Source of the DNA: Bryobacterales bacterium
GTDB lineage: Bacteria; Cyanobacteriota; Vampirovibrionia; Obscuribacterales; Obscuribacteraceae
Assembly: GCA_903970295.1 (NCBI GenBank)
Contig: CAJCHQ010000874.1
Span: forward strand, 1-6,486
Length of the DNA stretch: 6,486 nucleotides
Direction of reading: 5' to 3'
This document shows positions 1 through 6,334 of this stretch, one piece after another; position 1 is the first letter of the stretch, and every line of letters begins with the position of its first letter. The position numbers and the translations under genes were made by a program. The notes beneath the pieces were generated by a model. It did no database searches. It worked only from the letters and a program-made list of their open reading frames with translations, and was not told where the DNA came from.

Positions 1-402
1 GTTGTCGCAGAGGAAACAAAAAGTCATGGCGAACAGAAAAAGATTTATACAAGCATAGAAAAGCCGCATGGGCCACGTTTCCGACCCTTCGATCTGGTTT
101 TTCTCACCACTGAAGAAACAGTCGGCATGCGTCACGCAGCAAGCCATGATCGCTGTGGTTAAAACGATGAAGTAAGCACCGATTCGGTCGAGCACGAGGC
201 CGGGGGCGATGTTGTAATGAGTGACGTGGTCGCCTCGCAGCAAAGGCATCATCAAAATGACGATCAAAGCCAACTGCACCCAGTGCATGATAGAGTTAAC
301 TTTTCTCGTCAGTTTTACGTCCGGGAAAAAGAGGCTGAAGTAAATCAGCAGGGTTGGTATCGCCCCCAGTATTAATAATATCGGAATATCTTTGACGTCC
401 AT
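1..402 (-). CDS. hyfF: Hydrogenase-4 component F-like proton-channel subunit, N-terminal 134 residues (cut by window edge)
   Basis: This frame begins with ATG at 402 and stays open for 134 codons to position 1, where the window ends. I translated it by hand. It would encode the start of an Mrp/NuoL-type membrane subunit that conducts protons in the membrane arm of a Hyf complex. Hydrophobic segments lie at about residues 5-26, 38-55, 75-97 and 114-132. The stretch around residues 70-86 (LVLDRIGAYFIVLTTAI) resembles the early conserved 'LDxLSxxFxLL' region of this superfamily. The conserved Glu/Lys/His channel residues would fall beyond the edge. The start is constrained by an in-frame TGA seven codons upstream, and no other ATG or GTG lies between. 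The Shine-Dalgarno is poor (GAGGG about 13 nt away), so translation may be coupled to hyfE, which ends 8 nt upstream. The identification leans on gene order; a HyfD- or NuoL-like paralogue is possible. Confidence 0.75.
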   Translation of the reverse strand, partial: MDVKDIPILLILGAIPTLLIYFSLFFPDVKLTRKVNSIMHWVQLALIVILMMPLLRGDHVTHYNIAPGLVLDRIGAYFIVLTTAIMACCVTHADCFFSGEKNQIEGSETWPMRLFYACINLFLFAMTFCFLCDN

Positions 403-410
403 CTGCTCAA

Positions 411-1112
411 TCAGTCCCTCAGGTCAGTCAGTTGCGTGACGTCAATATGCTCGAAGCTCTTCTTGATCCCGAAAAGAAGCAGCCCGGTGATCATTACACC
501 TACCAAAACGTCCAAAAGTATGCCCATTTCGACAATCATAGGCATGCCAGATGTTTGGGTCAGGGCAAATAAATAGATACCGTTTTCCATGACCAGAAAG
601 CCGATGATCTGGCTAATCGCCAGGCGGCGAGTGAGCATCAGCAAAATGCCGGTGAATAAAAGCGACATGGCGGCCATGGCACCGATGCGGCTGTCTGCCT
701 CACCGGCTAAACCAGGTAATTGGGCGGCCAGCAGATAACTAGCCCCGAGCAAAAGCACACTCAAATGCATCGTTATAGCAGGCGCCAACAAAGTACCGGA
801 GTCACTTTCCGCCTGAATATGCTTAATGATGCGCATCAAGAATATCGGCACAGCGATGCCCTTGAAGAGACCGAAGAAAACTGCTTGCACTGCGTGGGCT
901 TGCAATTGGATGCCCAGGGTCGAGAAGAACTGGGGCATGAACATTTCGTCGTGGTGAGATGAGAACGTGCCGATCAGCCAAGCCATCATCGCCACGACCA
1001 CTGTATGCAGTGCATAGAAGTAAAGATTGACGCGCAGGTGGGTCGTACCAAGCATAAGAATAGCTATAACAGCTGCACTCAAGGCTAGAATCTCGTATAA
1101 ATCTAAAGACAC
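411..1112 (-). CDS. hyfE: Hydrogenase-4 component E (NuoK-like membrane subunit)
   Basis: This encodes a 233-residue integral membrane protein of the HyfE family, slightly longer than E. coli HyfE (about 216). It has about seven hydrophobic segments. The C-terminal part is NuoK-like: TRRLAISQIIGF at 161-172 leads into MENG at 175-178, carrying the membrane glutamate E176. It continues through SGMP (188-191) and VEMGILLDVLVG (194-205), with E195 and D201. K84 in KGIAVP (84-89) is another buried charge typical of the family. These acidic and lysine residues are thought to form part of the proton path. I chose the GTG at 1112 rather than the ATG at 1145. It overlaps the hyfC stop by one base (TAGTG), has GGTGAG 6 nt upstream, and removes an unlikely MHLHCRGGETL extension that would overlap hyfC by 34 nt. 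HyfC lies immediately before it and HyfF immediately after. Confidence 0.9.
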   Translation of the reverse strand: MSLDLYEILALSAAVIAILMLGTTHLRVNLYFYALHTVVVAMMAWLIGTFSSHHDEMFMPQFFSTLGIQLQAHAVQAVFFGLFKGIAVPIFLMRIIKHIQAESDSGTLLAPAITMHLSVLLLGASYLLAAQLPGLAGEADSRIGAMAAMSLLFTGILLMLTRRLAISQIIGFLVMENGIYLFALTQTSGMPMIVEMGILLDVLVGVMITGLLLFGIKKSFEHIDVTQLTDLRD

Positions 1113-2263
1113 TAGTGTCTCACCCCCACGGCAATGAAGATGCACAACAAACTCATCAAGACTGAGTAAGCAATAAATTCAGGCACTTTAGTCCAGCGCA
1201 ATTTGACTGTTGCACTTTCGATGAAACCGACAGTGAAAGCCAGGACTAGAGGACCCAGGAGGCTGAGCACCATCAAAGCAAGATAACTGAAGTGAGAAAA
1301 AGCGTTGATACCATGCAGAAAACATTGAGCGGTCAAACCAAAAAGCACAGTCATCTTGAGCAGATGAGCATATTCGGTGAGAGCGAGGTTGCGTCCCGAA
1401 TTTTCCAAGATCATCGCTTCATGCACCATGGTCAATTCTATGTGAGTGGTTGGGTCATCGACGGGCATGCGCGAGAGCTCAACCAGCGAGGAGAGAAACA
1501 AGGCTACTCCGGCAATGAACCACAACGGCGAAAGATCGCCAATTGGGTTATTCGGCGCGAAACTAAATATTTCATTCAAATCACTGGTATGAGCCGCACA
1601 ACCTAAGCTCGCAAAAGCCAGCATTATGCCCGGCTCGACCAGGAGGGCGAGGGTTACTTCGCGACTGGCGCCAACACCGCCAAATACAGAACCGGCATCC
1701 AGAGCCGCAAGTACTGTAAACAAACGAGCCAGAGCAAAAAGATAAATGATCAGAAAAATGTCACTCCCAGTTTCGCCAGGGTGCACTCCGGTCCAGTTGT
1801 TCATCGCTTCGGCAGTGGCATTGCTAGCCGGGTAGTCGCCGGTGTAAAGCGGTTGACCGGCAACGGTAACTGGCGCCGTCGGCGGATAACTGGTCTCGTC
1901 ACTGGATTTTTTTATAACGGCAGGAGCGTAAATTTGTCCTTCCCGCTCGAAAGCTTGAGGCTTGAACGAAAGCCAGGGCGTGCATATCGCGATAATAAGA
2001 ATTACAGCCAGATTTATTGCCGAGGTGCTACGAAACAACCAACTGGTTACCTCACTGATCGTTTCGCCTTTTCTTAGCATCTTCAGCAAATCGTAAATCG
2101 GCTGCTGAAAGCGGGCGCCAATCCGGCCCTGGAACTTGGCTTTGGTTTTGCGAATGACGCCCAATAAAAGAGGAGGCATCAACAAGGCAATAACGAAGAA
2201 GGCTATCCAGTGGCTCAGGATGAGCGACAACTTGAAAATGATCGTCGTGAAGTCGTAGCTCAC
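1112..2263 (-). CDS. hyfC: Hydrogenase-4 component C / NuoH-like membrane anchor with an enlarged periplasmic loop
   Basis: This encodes a 383-residue NuoH/HyfC/HycD-family protein, the subunit that anchors the soluble electron-transfer arm to the membrane. Family members of the hydrogenase type are usually about 310-320 residues. About eight membrane segments are visible (near 14-36, 82-100, 169-190, 205-225, 247-262, 300-321, 326-347, 363-380). Family motifs are GRIGARFQQP (46-55) with LLKMLRKG, FGGVGASRE (194-202) followed by EP (210-211), and a long charged cytoplasmic stretch from VELSRMPVDDPTTH (261-274) through HEAMILENSG (281-290). The last motif is the PVDDPTTH variant seen in Hyf-like complexes rather than the HycD form as I recall it. 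Residues about 101-168, between membrane segments 2 and 3, are a hydrophilic Pro/Thr/Asn-rich loop much longer than in HycD. The start is GTG, overlapping the hyfB stop as GTGA, with TAGGAA 7-8 nt upstream. No other start fits as well. Confidence 0.92.
   Translation of the reverse strand: MSYDFTTIIFKLSLILSHWIAFFVIALLMPPLLLGVIRKTKAKFQGRIGARFQQPIYDLLKMLRKGETISEVTSWLFRSTSAINLAVILIIAICTPWLSFKPQAFEREGQIYAPAVIKKSSDETSYPPTAPVTVAGQPLYTGDYPASNATAEAMNNWTGVHPGETGSDIFLIIYLFALARLFTVLAALDAGSVFGGVGASREVTLALLVEPGIMLAFASLGCAAHTSDLNEIFSFAPNNPIGDLSPLWFIAGVALFLSSLVELSRMPVDDPTTHIELTMVHEAMILENSGRNLALTEYAHLLKMTVLFGLTAQCFLHGINAFSHFSYLALMVLSLLGPLVLAFTVGFIESATVKLRWTKVPEFIAYSVLMSLLCIFIAVGVRH
1119..1124 (-). promoter_or_regulatory. 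Ribosome binding site deciding the hyfE GTG start
   Basis: GGTGAG reads on the minus strand 6 nt before the GTG at 1112. It lies within the last codons of hyfC, and the hyfC stop overlaps the start as TAGTG. It favours the GTG at 1112 over the longer ATG reading at 1145 and implies translational coupling of hyfC to hyfE. Confidence 0.7.
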
Positions 2264-4257
2264 AGAGAAATTCCTACACAGACAAGCAAAAGCATGGTCA
2301 TGAAGACATAGAGTAAGTGCACGTGAATGCTTGCCGTTTGCATTTTGACGAGAGCCTTAGCCAACCACTGCAAGGCACCGATCGACGGTCTGTAAATAAA
2401 GTTCTCGAGAAAGGGCAGCATGTGCACTTCTACCCGAATCCATTCGGGGAAATGCCTGCGGTCACGACCTTTGATTTCGGTGATCATCCTGTATTGCAAA
2501 AGCGGCCCGAAAATACGCCCGATCGGCTGCGAGAAACTGGAACCAGTTTCTTCAGCACGCGTGGGCAAATCGCCGTAGCCGCAATCCCAGGTCACATATT
2601 CACGTAAGCCCGAGCGACCGAAAATGAAAGCATAAACGAGCAAGAAGCTGAAGAAGCCGATCACAAAAAGGTGCAATTGAGGAATCGTGAACAAGCGATA
2701 GGGATCGATCGGATACTGCAAGCCATCGGTACAAATCGGTCTGAGTTGATGCAGGGATTGAGGCACGAGCAATCCGAGCAAAATACAAGAGGCAGACAAT
2801 CCGAGCTGCGCAAGGACCATACCGGGGCTGCATTCTTTAGCGCGAGCTGCAGCCTCTGAGCGAGAACGTCCGAGAAAGCCGATGCCCACGGCTTTGGCAA
2901 ATGTGGCAAGCGATAGGGCTCCGACCACCGAGAGAAAGCCGACAAAAGCTAGGGCACATGAACGATCGATAACCGAGTCGGCCTGAAACGAAAGTTGAAA
3001 AAAAGCCTGATAGAGCATCCATTTGCTGCCGAATCCATTCAATGGTGGCAAGGCACAGATGGCAACGCTTCCAACCAAAAAACACGTCATCGTCCAGGGC
3101 ATGTTTTTGGCCAATCCACCCAGGAAGCCAAGATCTCGGGTATGCGCCTGGATATCGACGGCGCCTGCCCCGAGAAATAAAAGAGTCTTGAAGAGTCCAT
3201 GATTGACGACATGGAATAAAACGCCCGCCAGAGCGAAGGCGGCGATCAGCGGATGAGCCGTGCACTTGCACAAAAGGGCGACGCCGACGCCCGCAATTAT
3301 CAAACCGACGTTCTCGACCGTACTGTATGCAAGCAACCGCTTGAGATCGTGCTCCATCAGAGCAAAAAGCACACCCCAAACCGCCGAAACGATACCAAGA
3401 ATAAGCGCCACGTAACCAATGAAAAGACTGGTGCAATCGTTCATGATTAACAATCGCACCATAGCGTAAATTGCTACTTTCACCATAAAGCCGCTCATCA
3501 GAGCCGACACCGGTGACGGTGCCTCAGGTTGAGCATAAGGCAACCATATATGAAATGGAAACATGCCGGCTTTGATCGATAGACCGATGAAGACGACCAA
3601 GACCGGCAACATCGGCGTCGATGTCAAAGTCCAACTGGCAAAGTCCCAGCTATTAGTGAGATAGTGCAGCCAGACAAAGCCGCCTGTAATGAAGGCTGTA
3701 GCCACGCGAGTGGCACCAAGATAAATGAAAGCTGCTCTTTGCGAACGATGCTTGGTCGGATCAGAAGCGATAAGAGCGACTGAGCTGAGCGACATCATTT
3801 CCCAGAACACGAGAAATGTGAGGGCATTGGCAGCCAAAACCACCTGCCCCATAGCGAGAACGAAAAGAAAAAGACAGGTCCAGTAGAGTCCCTTGTTAAC
3901 CCGATTATGGAGGTGCTCTAGATAGCCTGGCGAAAAGGCGGCGATGGCCACACCAATGACACCGAGCAATAAAAGAAAAAGCGCGCCCAGGCCGTCAAGA
4001 TGATTAGCAACGGGCGCTAAACCCAAAAATAGCGGATGTTTAGCCGCCCAGTGCAAATCTTGCTTGACGGAAACCAACGGCCAGGCGAAGAGTACGCCCG
4101 CGGTGAGCATAGCGCTTCCGACACCGAATACGGTGCTATAGACACGATCGCTCGCCTTCTCGCCGTTGAGCAGGGCAGAAAGGGCACCCACAGCCCACAA
4201 CGAGAAGGCGCTCACTAGCAAAAATTGCGAGCAATGAGCTAGATCGGATCCGAGCAT
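2260..4257 (-). CDS. hyfB: Hydrogenase-4 component B / HycC-like proton-channel subunit
   Basis: This encodes a 665-residue polytopic membrane protein, close to E. coli HyfB (about 672). It belongs to the Mrp/NuoL-M-N antiporter superfamily and should form the proton channel next to HyfC. Expected channel residues are present: E153 in FWEMMSLSS, K229 in SIKAGMFPFHIWLP, the following YAQPEAPSPVSALMSG ending at K260, and EHDLKRLLAYSTVEN (302-316). NHGLFKTLLFLGAG (352-365) supplies His353 and Lys357. The C-terminal TWDCGYGDLP (556-565) is the hallmark that separates HyfB/HycC from complex I subunits. A final hydrophobic helix ends at 665. The ATG at 4257 is preceded directly by an in-frame TAG, so no extension is possible. 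The Shine-Dalgarno is weak (TGGA at about -12). It is the first gene of the coupled hyf block and lies 111 bp from the upstream gene. It shows no truncation or frameshift. Confidence 0.95.
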   Translation of the reverse strand: MLGSDLAHCSQFLLVSAFSLWAVGALSALLNGEKASDRVYSTVFGVGSAMLTAGVLFAWPLVSVKQDLHWAAKHPLFLGLAPVANHLDGLGALFLLLLGVIGVAIAAFSPGYLEHLHNRVNKGLYWTCLFLFVLAMGQVVLAANALTFLVFWEMMSLSSVALIASDPTKHRSQRAAFIYLGATRVATAFITGGFVWLHYLTNSWDFASWTLTSTPMLPVLVVFIGLSIKAGMFPFHIWLPYAQPEAPSPVSALMSGFMVKVAIYAMVRLLIMNDCTSLFIGYVALILGIVSAVWGVLFALMEHDLKRLLAYSTVENVGLIIAGVGVALLCKCTAHPLIAAFALAGVLFHVVNHGLFKTLLFLGAGAVDIQAHTRDLGFLGGLAKNMPWTMTCFLVGSVAICALPPLNGFGSKWMLYQAFFQLSFQADSVIDRSCALAFVGFLSVVGALSLATFAKAVGIGFLGRSRSEAAARAKECSPGMVLAQLGLSASCILLGLLVPQSLHQLRPICTDGLQYPIDPYRLFTIPQLHLFVIGFFSFLLVYAFIFGRSGLREYVTWDCGYGDLPTRAEETGSSFSQPIGRIFGPLLQYRMITEIKGRDRRHFPEWIRVEVHMLPFLENFIYRPSIGALQWLAKALVKMQTASIHVHLLYVFMTMLLLVCVGISL
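2271..2276 (-). promoter_or_regulatory. Ribosome binding site for hyfC (GTG start)
   Basis: TAGGAA (core AGGA) reads on the minus strand 7-8 nt before the GTG at 2263. It is embedded in the 3' end of hyfB. It supports a GTG start sharing four bases (GTGA) with the hyfB stop codon. Confidence 0.65.
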
Positions 4258-4259
4258 CT

Positions 4260-4282
4260 AAGTGTCCAGGTTCTCAAGTGTC
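4260..4282 (-). repeat. 7-bp direct repeat GACACTT spaced 16 bp, just before hyfB
   Basis: On the minus strand GACACTT occurs at 4282-4276 and again at 4266-4260, a 16-bp period ending three bases before the hyfB ATG. Direct repeats at this spacing can be regulator half-sites, but a 7-bp repeat can also arise by chance. Nothing else supports a binding protein, so this is recorded as an observation only. Confidence 0.25.
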
Positions 4283-4320
4283 TTCCCATTCGCTCATTGG
4301 TTTCGCATATAGAGAGTAGA

Positions 4321-4356
4321 CCGACCTAGTCGGAGCTGTAAGGCCGGATGACCGGC
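4321..4356 (-). other. Two tandem small hairpins between the exported-protein gene and hyfB
   Basis: Reading in transcription order, the stop of the upstream gene is followed after 12 nt by GCCGG-TCAT-CCGGC (4356-4343). Nine bases later comes CCGAC-TAG-GTCGG (4333-4321). Both are perfect 5-bp GC-rich stems with short loops. No U-tract follows either stem (the next bases are TCTACTCTC), so they do not make a canonical Rho-independent terminator. They could protect the 3' end, pause polymerase, assist Rho-dependent termination, or shape the hyfB leader. The rest of the 111-bp gap shows no convincing sigma-70 promoter; TATATG near 4310 lacks a matching -35. Confidence 0.4.
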
Positions 4357-4368
4357 AATCACCAACAA

Positions 4369-6270
4369 TTACTTGTTGTTGACGCCCAGTCGTTTCTCCA
4401 TATCATCTATCTGAGCGAGGCGAGCGGCGATCAACTGACTCGGGTGGGTACCCGCCTTCATTTGTTTATGCCGATTGATTTCACCCATCAACTGAATGCG
4501 CAGAGTATCCGCAATCGAATAAGCACTGGCAGGCAAACCGATCACGCTAGACGTGAAGAGACAAGAGTTTGTCACTCGGTTCGACTGGAATGAAGCGCTA
4601 CCAACATTGTACTTATGATAAAAGCCAGGAATTGCGAAAAGAATACCGGAAGCTAGCTTGCTGCCGCCGACATAGAGACCGCCGAAAACGTTCTGCGTTG
4701 CCGTCAGCTTAGCTTTATTCCGAGCTGAGGTCGACGCGGCCAGTTCATCCTGGAAGACTTTGCTTTGCGAGCCATAAATGGTTGCCCTTTCGATCGGCGC
4801 CCTGACGGTGTCGAGAGAGCAGCGTCCATCCTTGCAGAGGTTATCGAGAGTCTTTTGGTCTTGTTCCAAAGTGGCTATTTCTTTGGCTTCCGCATCGCGC
4901 ACTGTGCCTTTGATGTACTTCTTATGAAGTTCACCCATACCTTTAGCGAAATAGCGACTGACAATCGGACCACCCATGGTGATGCCGCCAGAGACTATGA
5001 ATTCGACGCCGGCAAAGAAATTCCAATGACGGTGGTGTTTGTGCAGTGAGAGGAAAGCGAATTGAAAGCCAAGAGCATTGGTTACATATTTACTGAAGTC
5101 GAAGAAATACTGCGCTTGCTGAAAGGCCAGCAATTTTCTGGCAGCTATGTGATAGCGGCTGTATTCGAGCAGTCCCTGGTCACGAATGTCACCCAGGATC
5201 TTGCCCTCGGCAACGTCGACTTCGGCATGGGCCTGCAAAGTGGGCGCGGAGGCCTCAATCTTGGTCAGCGCATCTCTTTCAGCCAAAAGCTTATCGATCT
5301 CATCTCTCAAGGCATTGACATGAGCTCTGGCCGCACGCGGTGCAAATCCTTTTTGCATCGCTCTGAAGTCATGATATTCGTTTATACCAAATTCCAGAAG
5401 TGCAGCACCGGCTCCAATCCAGGCGCCGATTTCGGGGAGAATACAAGCATTTTCCTGCATCGAGATATGGACAAACTTAGGCCTGTGAATGTGAGTTCCC
5501 CGCTCCGCGACACCGATGATGCCGCCGGACAAACCGAGCGTGGCATTGATCTCTTGCAGTCCCCCATAGCGCCAGCCCTTCCAACGACCTTGCTTAGCAA
5601 CTTCCATTTTGTAGTGAAGATTGAACCTTTCCAATTCGATCTCTTTGAGAAGAATCTGGCGGGTCAAGCTATCGATCTGGGGCAGAGTTGCTGTCGGTTC
5701 GGAAGTGACGGCACCACGCAGAGTATCGTTGGTGGTTGTCGAGCTGCTTACCATCGCCAGCTTCATCGTGTCAGGATCAGCATTGATCTTGAAGTGATTA
5801 TCTTCGTCGGCCAAATCACTGTCATCGCTGCCAAGAGTGTCGGCGGATTCATCCATCGAAGCCGCCTGCTCGGTGAGCGTCGGCTCACTTGCCGCGACAG
5901 TTTCAGATGTTACGTCAGAAGCCGCTCGAGGTGGTGCTACTTCCAGTCCAGGTGCGCTGAGCATGGCGATTTCTTGGGCCGGTTCAGGGCTGCCTGCATT
6001 TTTCGAGGCGTCACTGATCGCAGTGGTTGGTACCGTATCCGGCGTCACACCGGCGGGCGTGACCAGGGTCGGAACAACAGCAGATGCGATACAGGTATTG
6101 ATCGCGTCGCTGCCGCCTGAACTTGCCGACAGAGCCGATGTCGCAACAGCGTCAGGTGACGCAGGCGCCGCATCGGTGCTCGCTGCAAAGACCAGAGATT
6201 GAGATTGAATGAGGAGGGTTAAGGCGAGGAGAACTCCCAACCCCTTTGTCCGTTTATTCGTGAGTGGCAT
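4369..6270 (-). CDS. Large exported protein of unrecognised family: signal peptide, acidic linker, alternating hydrophobic and charged segments
   Basis: I do not recognise this 633-residue protein. Residues 1-29 are a clear Sec signal peptide: basic MPLTNKRTK, a hydrophobic core, and a likely cleavage after VFA. Residues about 30-195 are rich in Ala, Ser, Thr, Pro and Val, with an acidic cluster near 139-158, and look disordered. From about 200 the sequence is structured. Charged, helix-prone stretches (200-225, 312-338, 456-480, 609-629) alternate with hydrophobic glycine-rich stretches (244-256, 278-296, 418-442, 528-549, 570-586). A His-rich patch, LHKHHRHW, lies at 409-416, and a close Cys pair (C479, C484) sits in CKDGRC. 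The hydrophobic stretches could insert in a membrane, but they are short, glycine-rich and flanked by many charges. I chose the ATG at 6270 over the one at 6291 because AAAGGTG lies 7 nt upstream and the signal peptide then starts correctly. It is co-directional with hyf, but the gap makes operon membership uncertain. Confidence 0.85.
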   Translation of the reverse strand: MPLTNKRTKGLGVLLALTLLIQSQSLVFAASTDAAPASPDAVATSALSASSGGSDAINTCIASAVVPTLVTPAGVTPDTVPTTAISDASKNAGSPEPAQEIAMLSAPGLEVAPPRAASDVTSETVAASEPTLTEQAASMDESADTLGSDDSDLADEDNHFKINADPDTMKLAMVSSSTTTNDTLRGAVTSEPTATLPQIDSLTRQILLKEIELERFNLHYKMEVAKQGRWKGWRYGGLQEINATLGLSGGIIGVAERGTHIHRPKFVHISMQENACILPEIGAWIGAGAALLEFGINEYHDFRAMQKGFAPRAARAHVNALRDEIDKLLAERDALTKIEASAPTLQAHAEVDVAEGKILGDIRDQGLLEYSRYHIAARKLLAFQQAQYFFDFSKYVTNALGFQFAFLSLHKHHRHWNFFAGVEFIVSGGITMGGPIVSRYFAKGMGELHKKYIKGTVRDAEAKEIATLEQDQKTLDNLCKDGRCSLDTVRAPIERATIYGSQSKVFQDELAASTSARNKAKLTATQNVFGGLYVGGSKLASGILFAIPGFYHKYNVGSASFQSNRVTNSCLFTSSVIGLPASAYSIADTLRIQLMGEINRHKQMKAGTHPSQLIAARLAQIDDMEKRLGVNNK

Positions 6271-6277
6271 TAAAAAA

Positions 6278-6284
6278 CACCTTT
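6278..6284 (-). promoter_or_regulatory. Strong ribosome binding site that decides the start at 6270
   Basis: AAAGGTG reads on the minus strand with a 7-nt spacer (TTTTTTA) to the ATG at 6270. The in-frame ATG at 6291 has no purine-rich tract before it and would add seven residues ahead of the signal peptide. The site therefore argues for the shorter 633-residue product. Confidence 0.75.
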
Positions 6285-6307
6285 GGGTCATAATCGGGAC
6301 GGTCGAT

Positions 6308-6334
6308 ATTCTAAACTCGTAAAACAGGTTACAA
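6308..6334 (-). promoter_or_regulatory. Possible sigma-70-type promoter for the exported-protein gene
   Basis: On the minus strand TTGTAA (6334-6329) and TAGAAT (6313-6308) match the -35 at 4 of 6 and the -10 at 5 of 6. The 15-bp spacer is shorter than the usual 17. Transcription would start near 6300 and give a leader of about 30 nt before the ATG at 6270. That start would leave only about 9 nt before the ATG at 6291, which agrees with the start chosen. The assignment rests on consensus matching alone. Confidence 0.3.

Noticed and set aside
1113..1145. Longer hyfE start at the ATG at 1145
   Set aside because: It would add MHLHCRGGETL, overlap hyfC by 34 nt and waste the good GGTGAG site placed for the GTG at 1112.
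2837..3436. Minus-strand 199-codon frame inside hyfB
   Set aside because: It is an out-of-frame reading of hyfB, rich in Arg, Cys, Trp and Ser, while the hyfB frame carries all conserved channel residues.
4274..4297. Seven-codon minus-strand frame (MSEWEDT) upstream of hyfB, a possible leader peptide
   Set aside because: It has no ribosome binding site, and its codons show no regulatory run of one amino acid; a frame this short is expected by chance.
5062..6120. Plus-strand open frame of 352 codons opposite the exported-protein gene
   Set aside because: It has no convincing ribosome binding site, its composition is irregular (Arg/Ser/Cys/Gly-rich at the end), and it lies entirely antisense to a gene with a clear signal peptide and Shine-Dalgarno. 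It is a complement artefact of that gene's codon pattern.
5837..6202. Plus-strand 121-codon frame with an Ala/Ser/Val-rich product
   Set aside because: It is the mirror of the Ala/Ser/Thr/Pro-rich linker of the minus-strand gene. Low-complexity GC-rich codons keep the complement open, and nothing marks a start.
6271..6291. Longer start (ATG at 6291) for the exported protein
   Set aside because: There is no Shine-Dalgarno before it, and the added MTQRCFL would precede a well-formed signal peptide; the strong AAAGGTG site serves the ATG at 6270.
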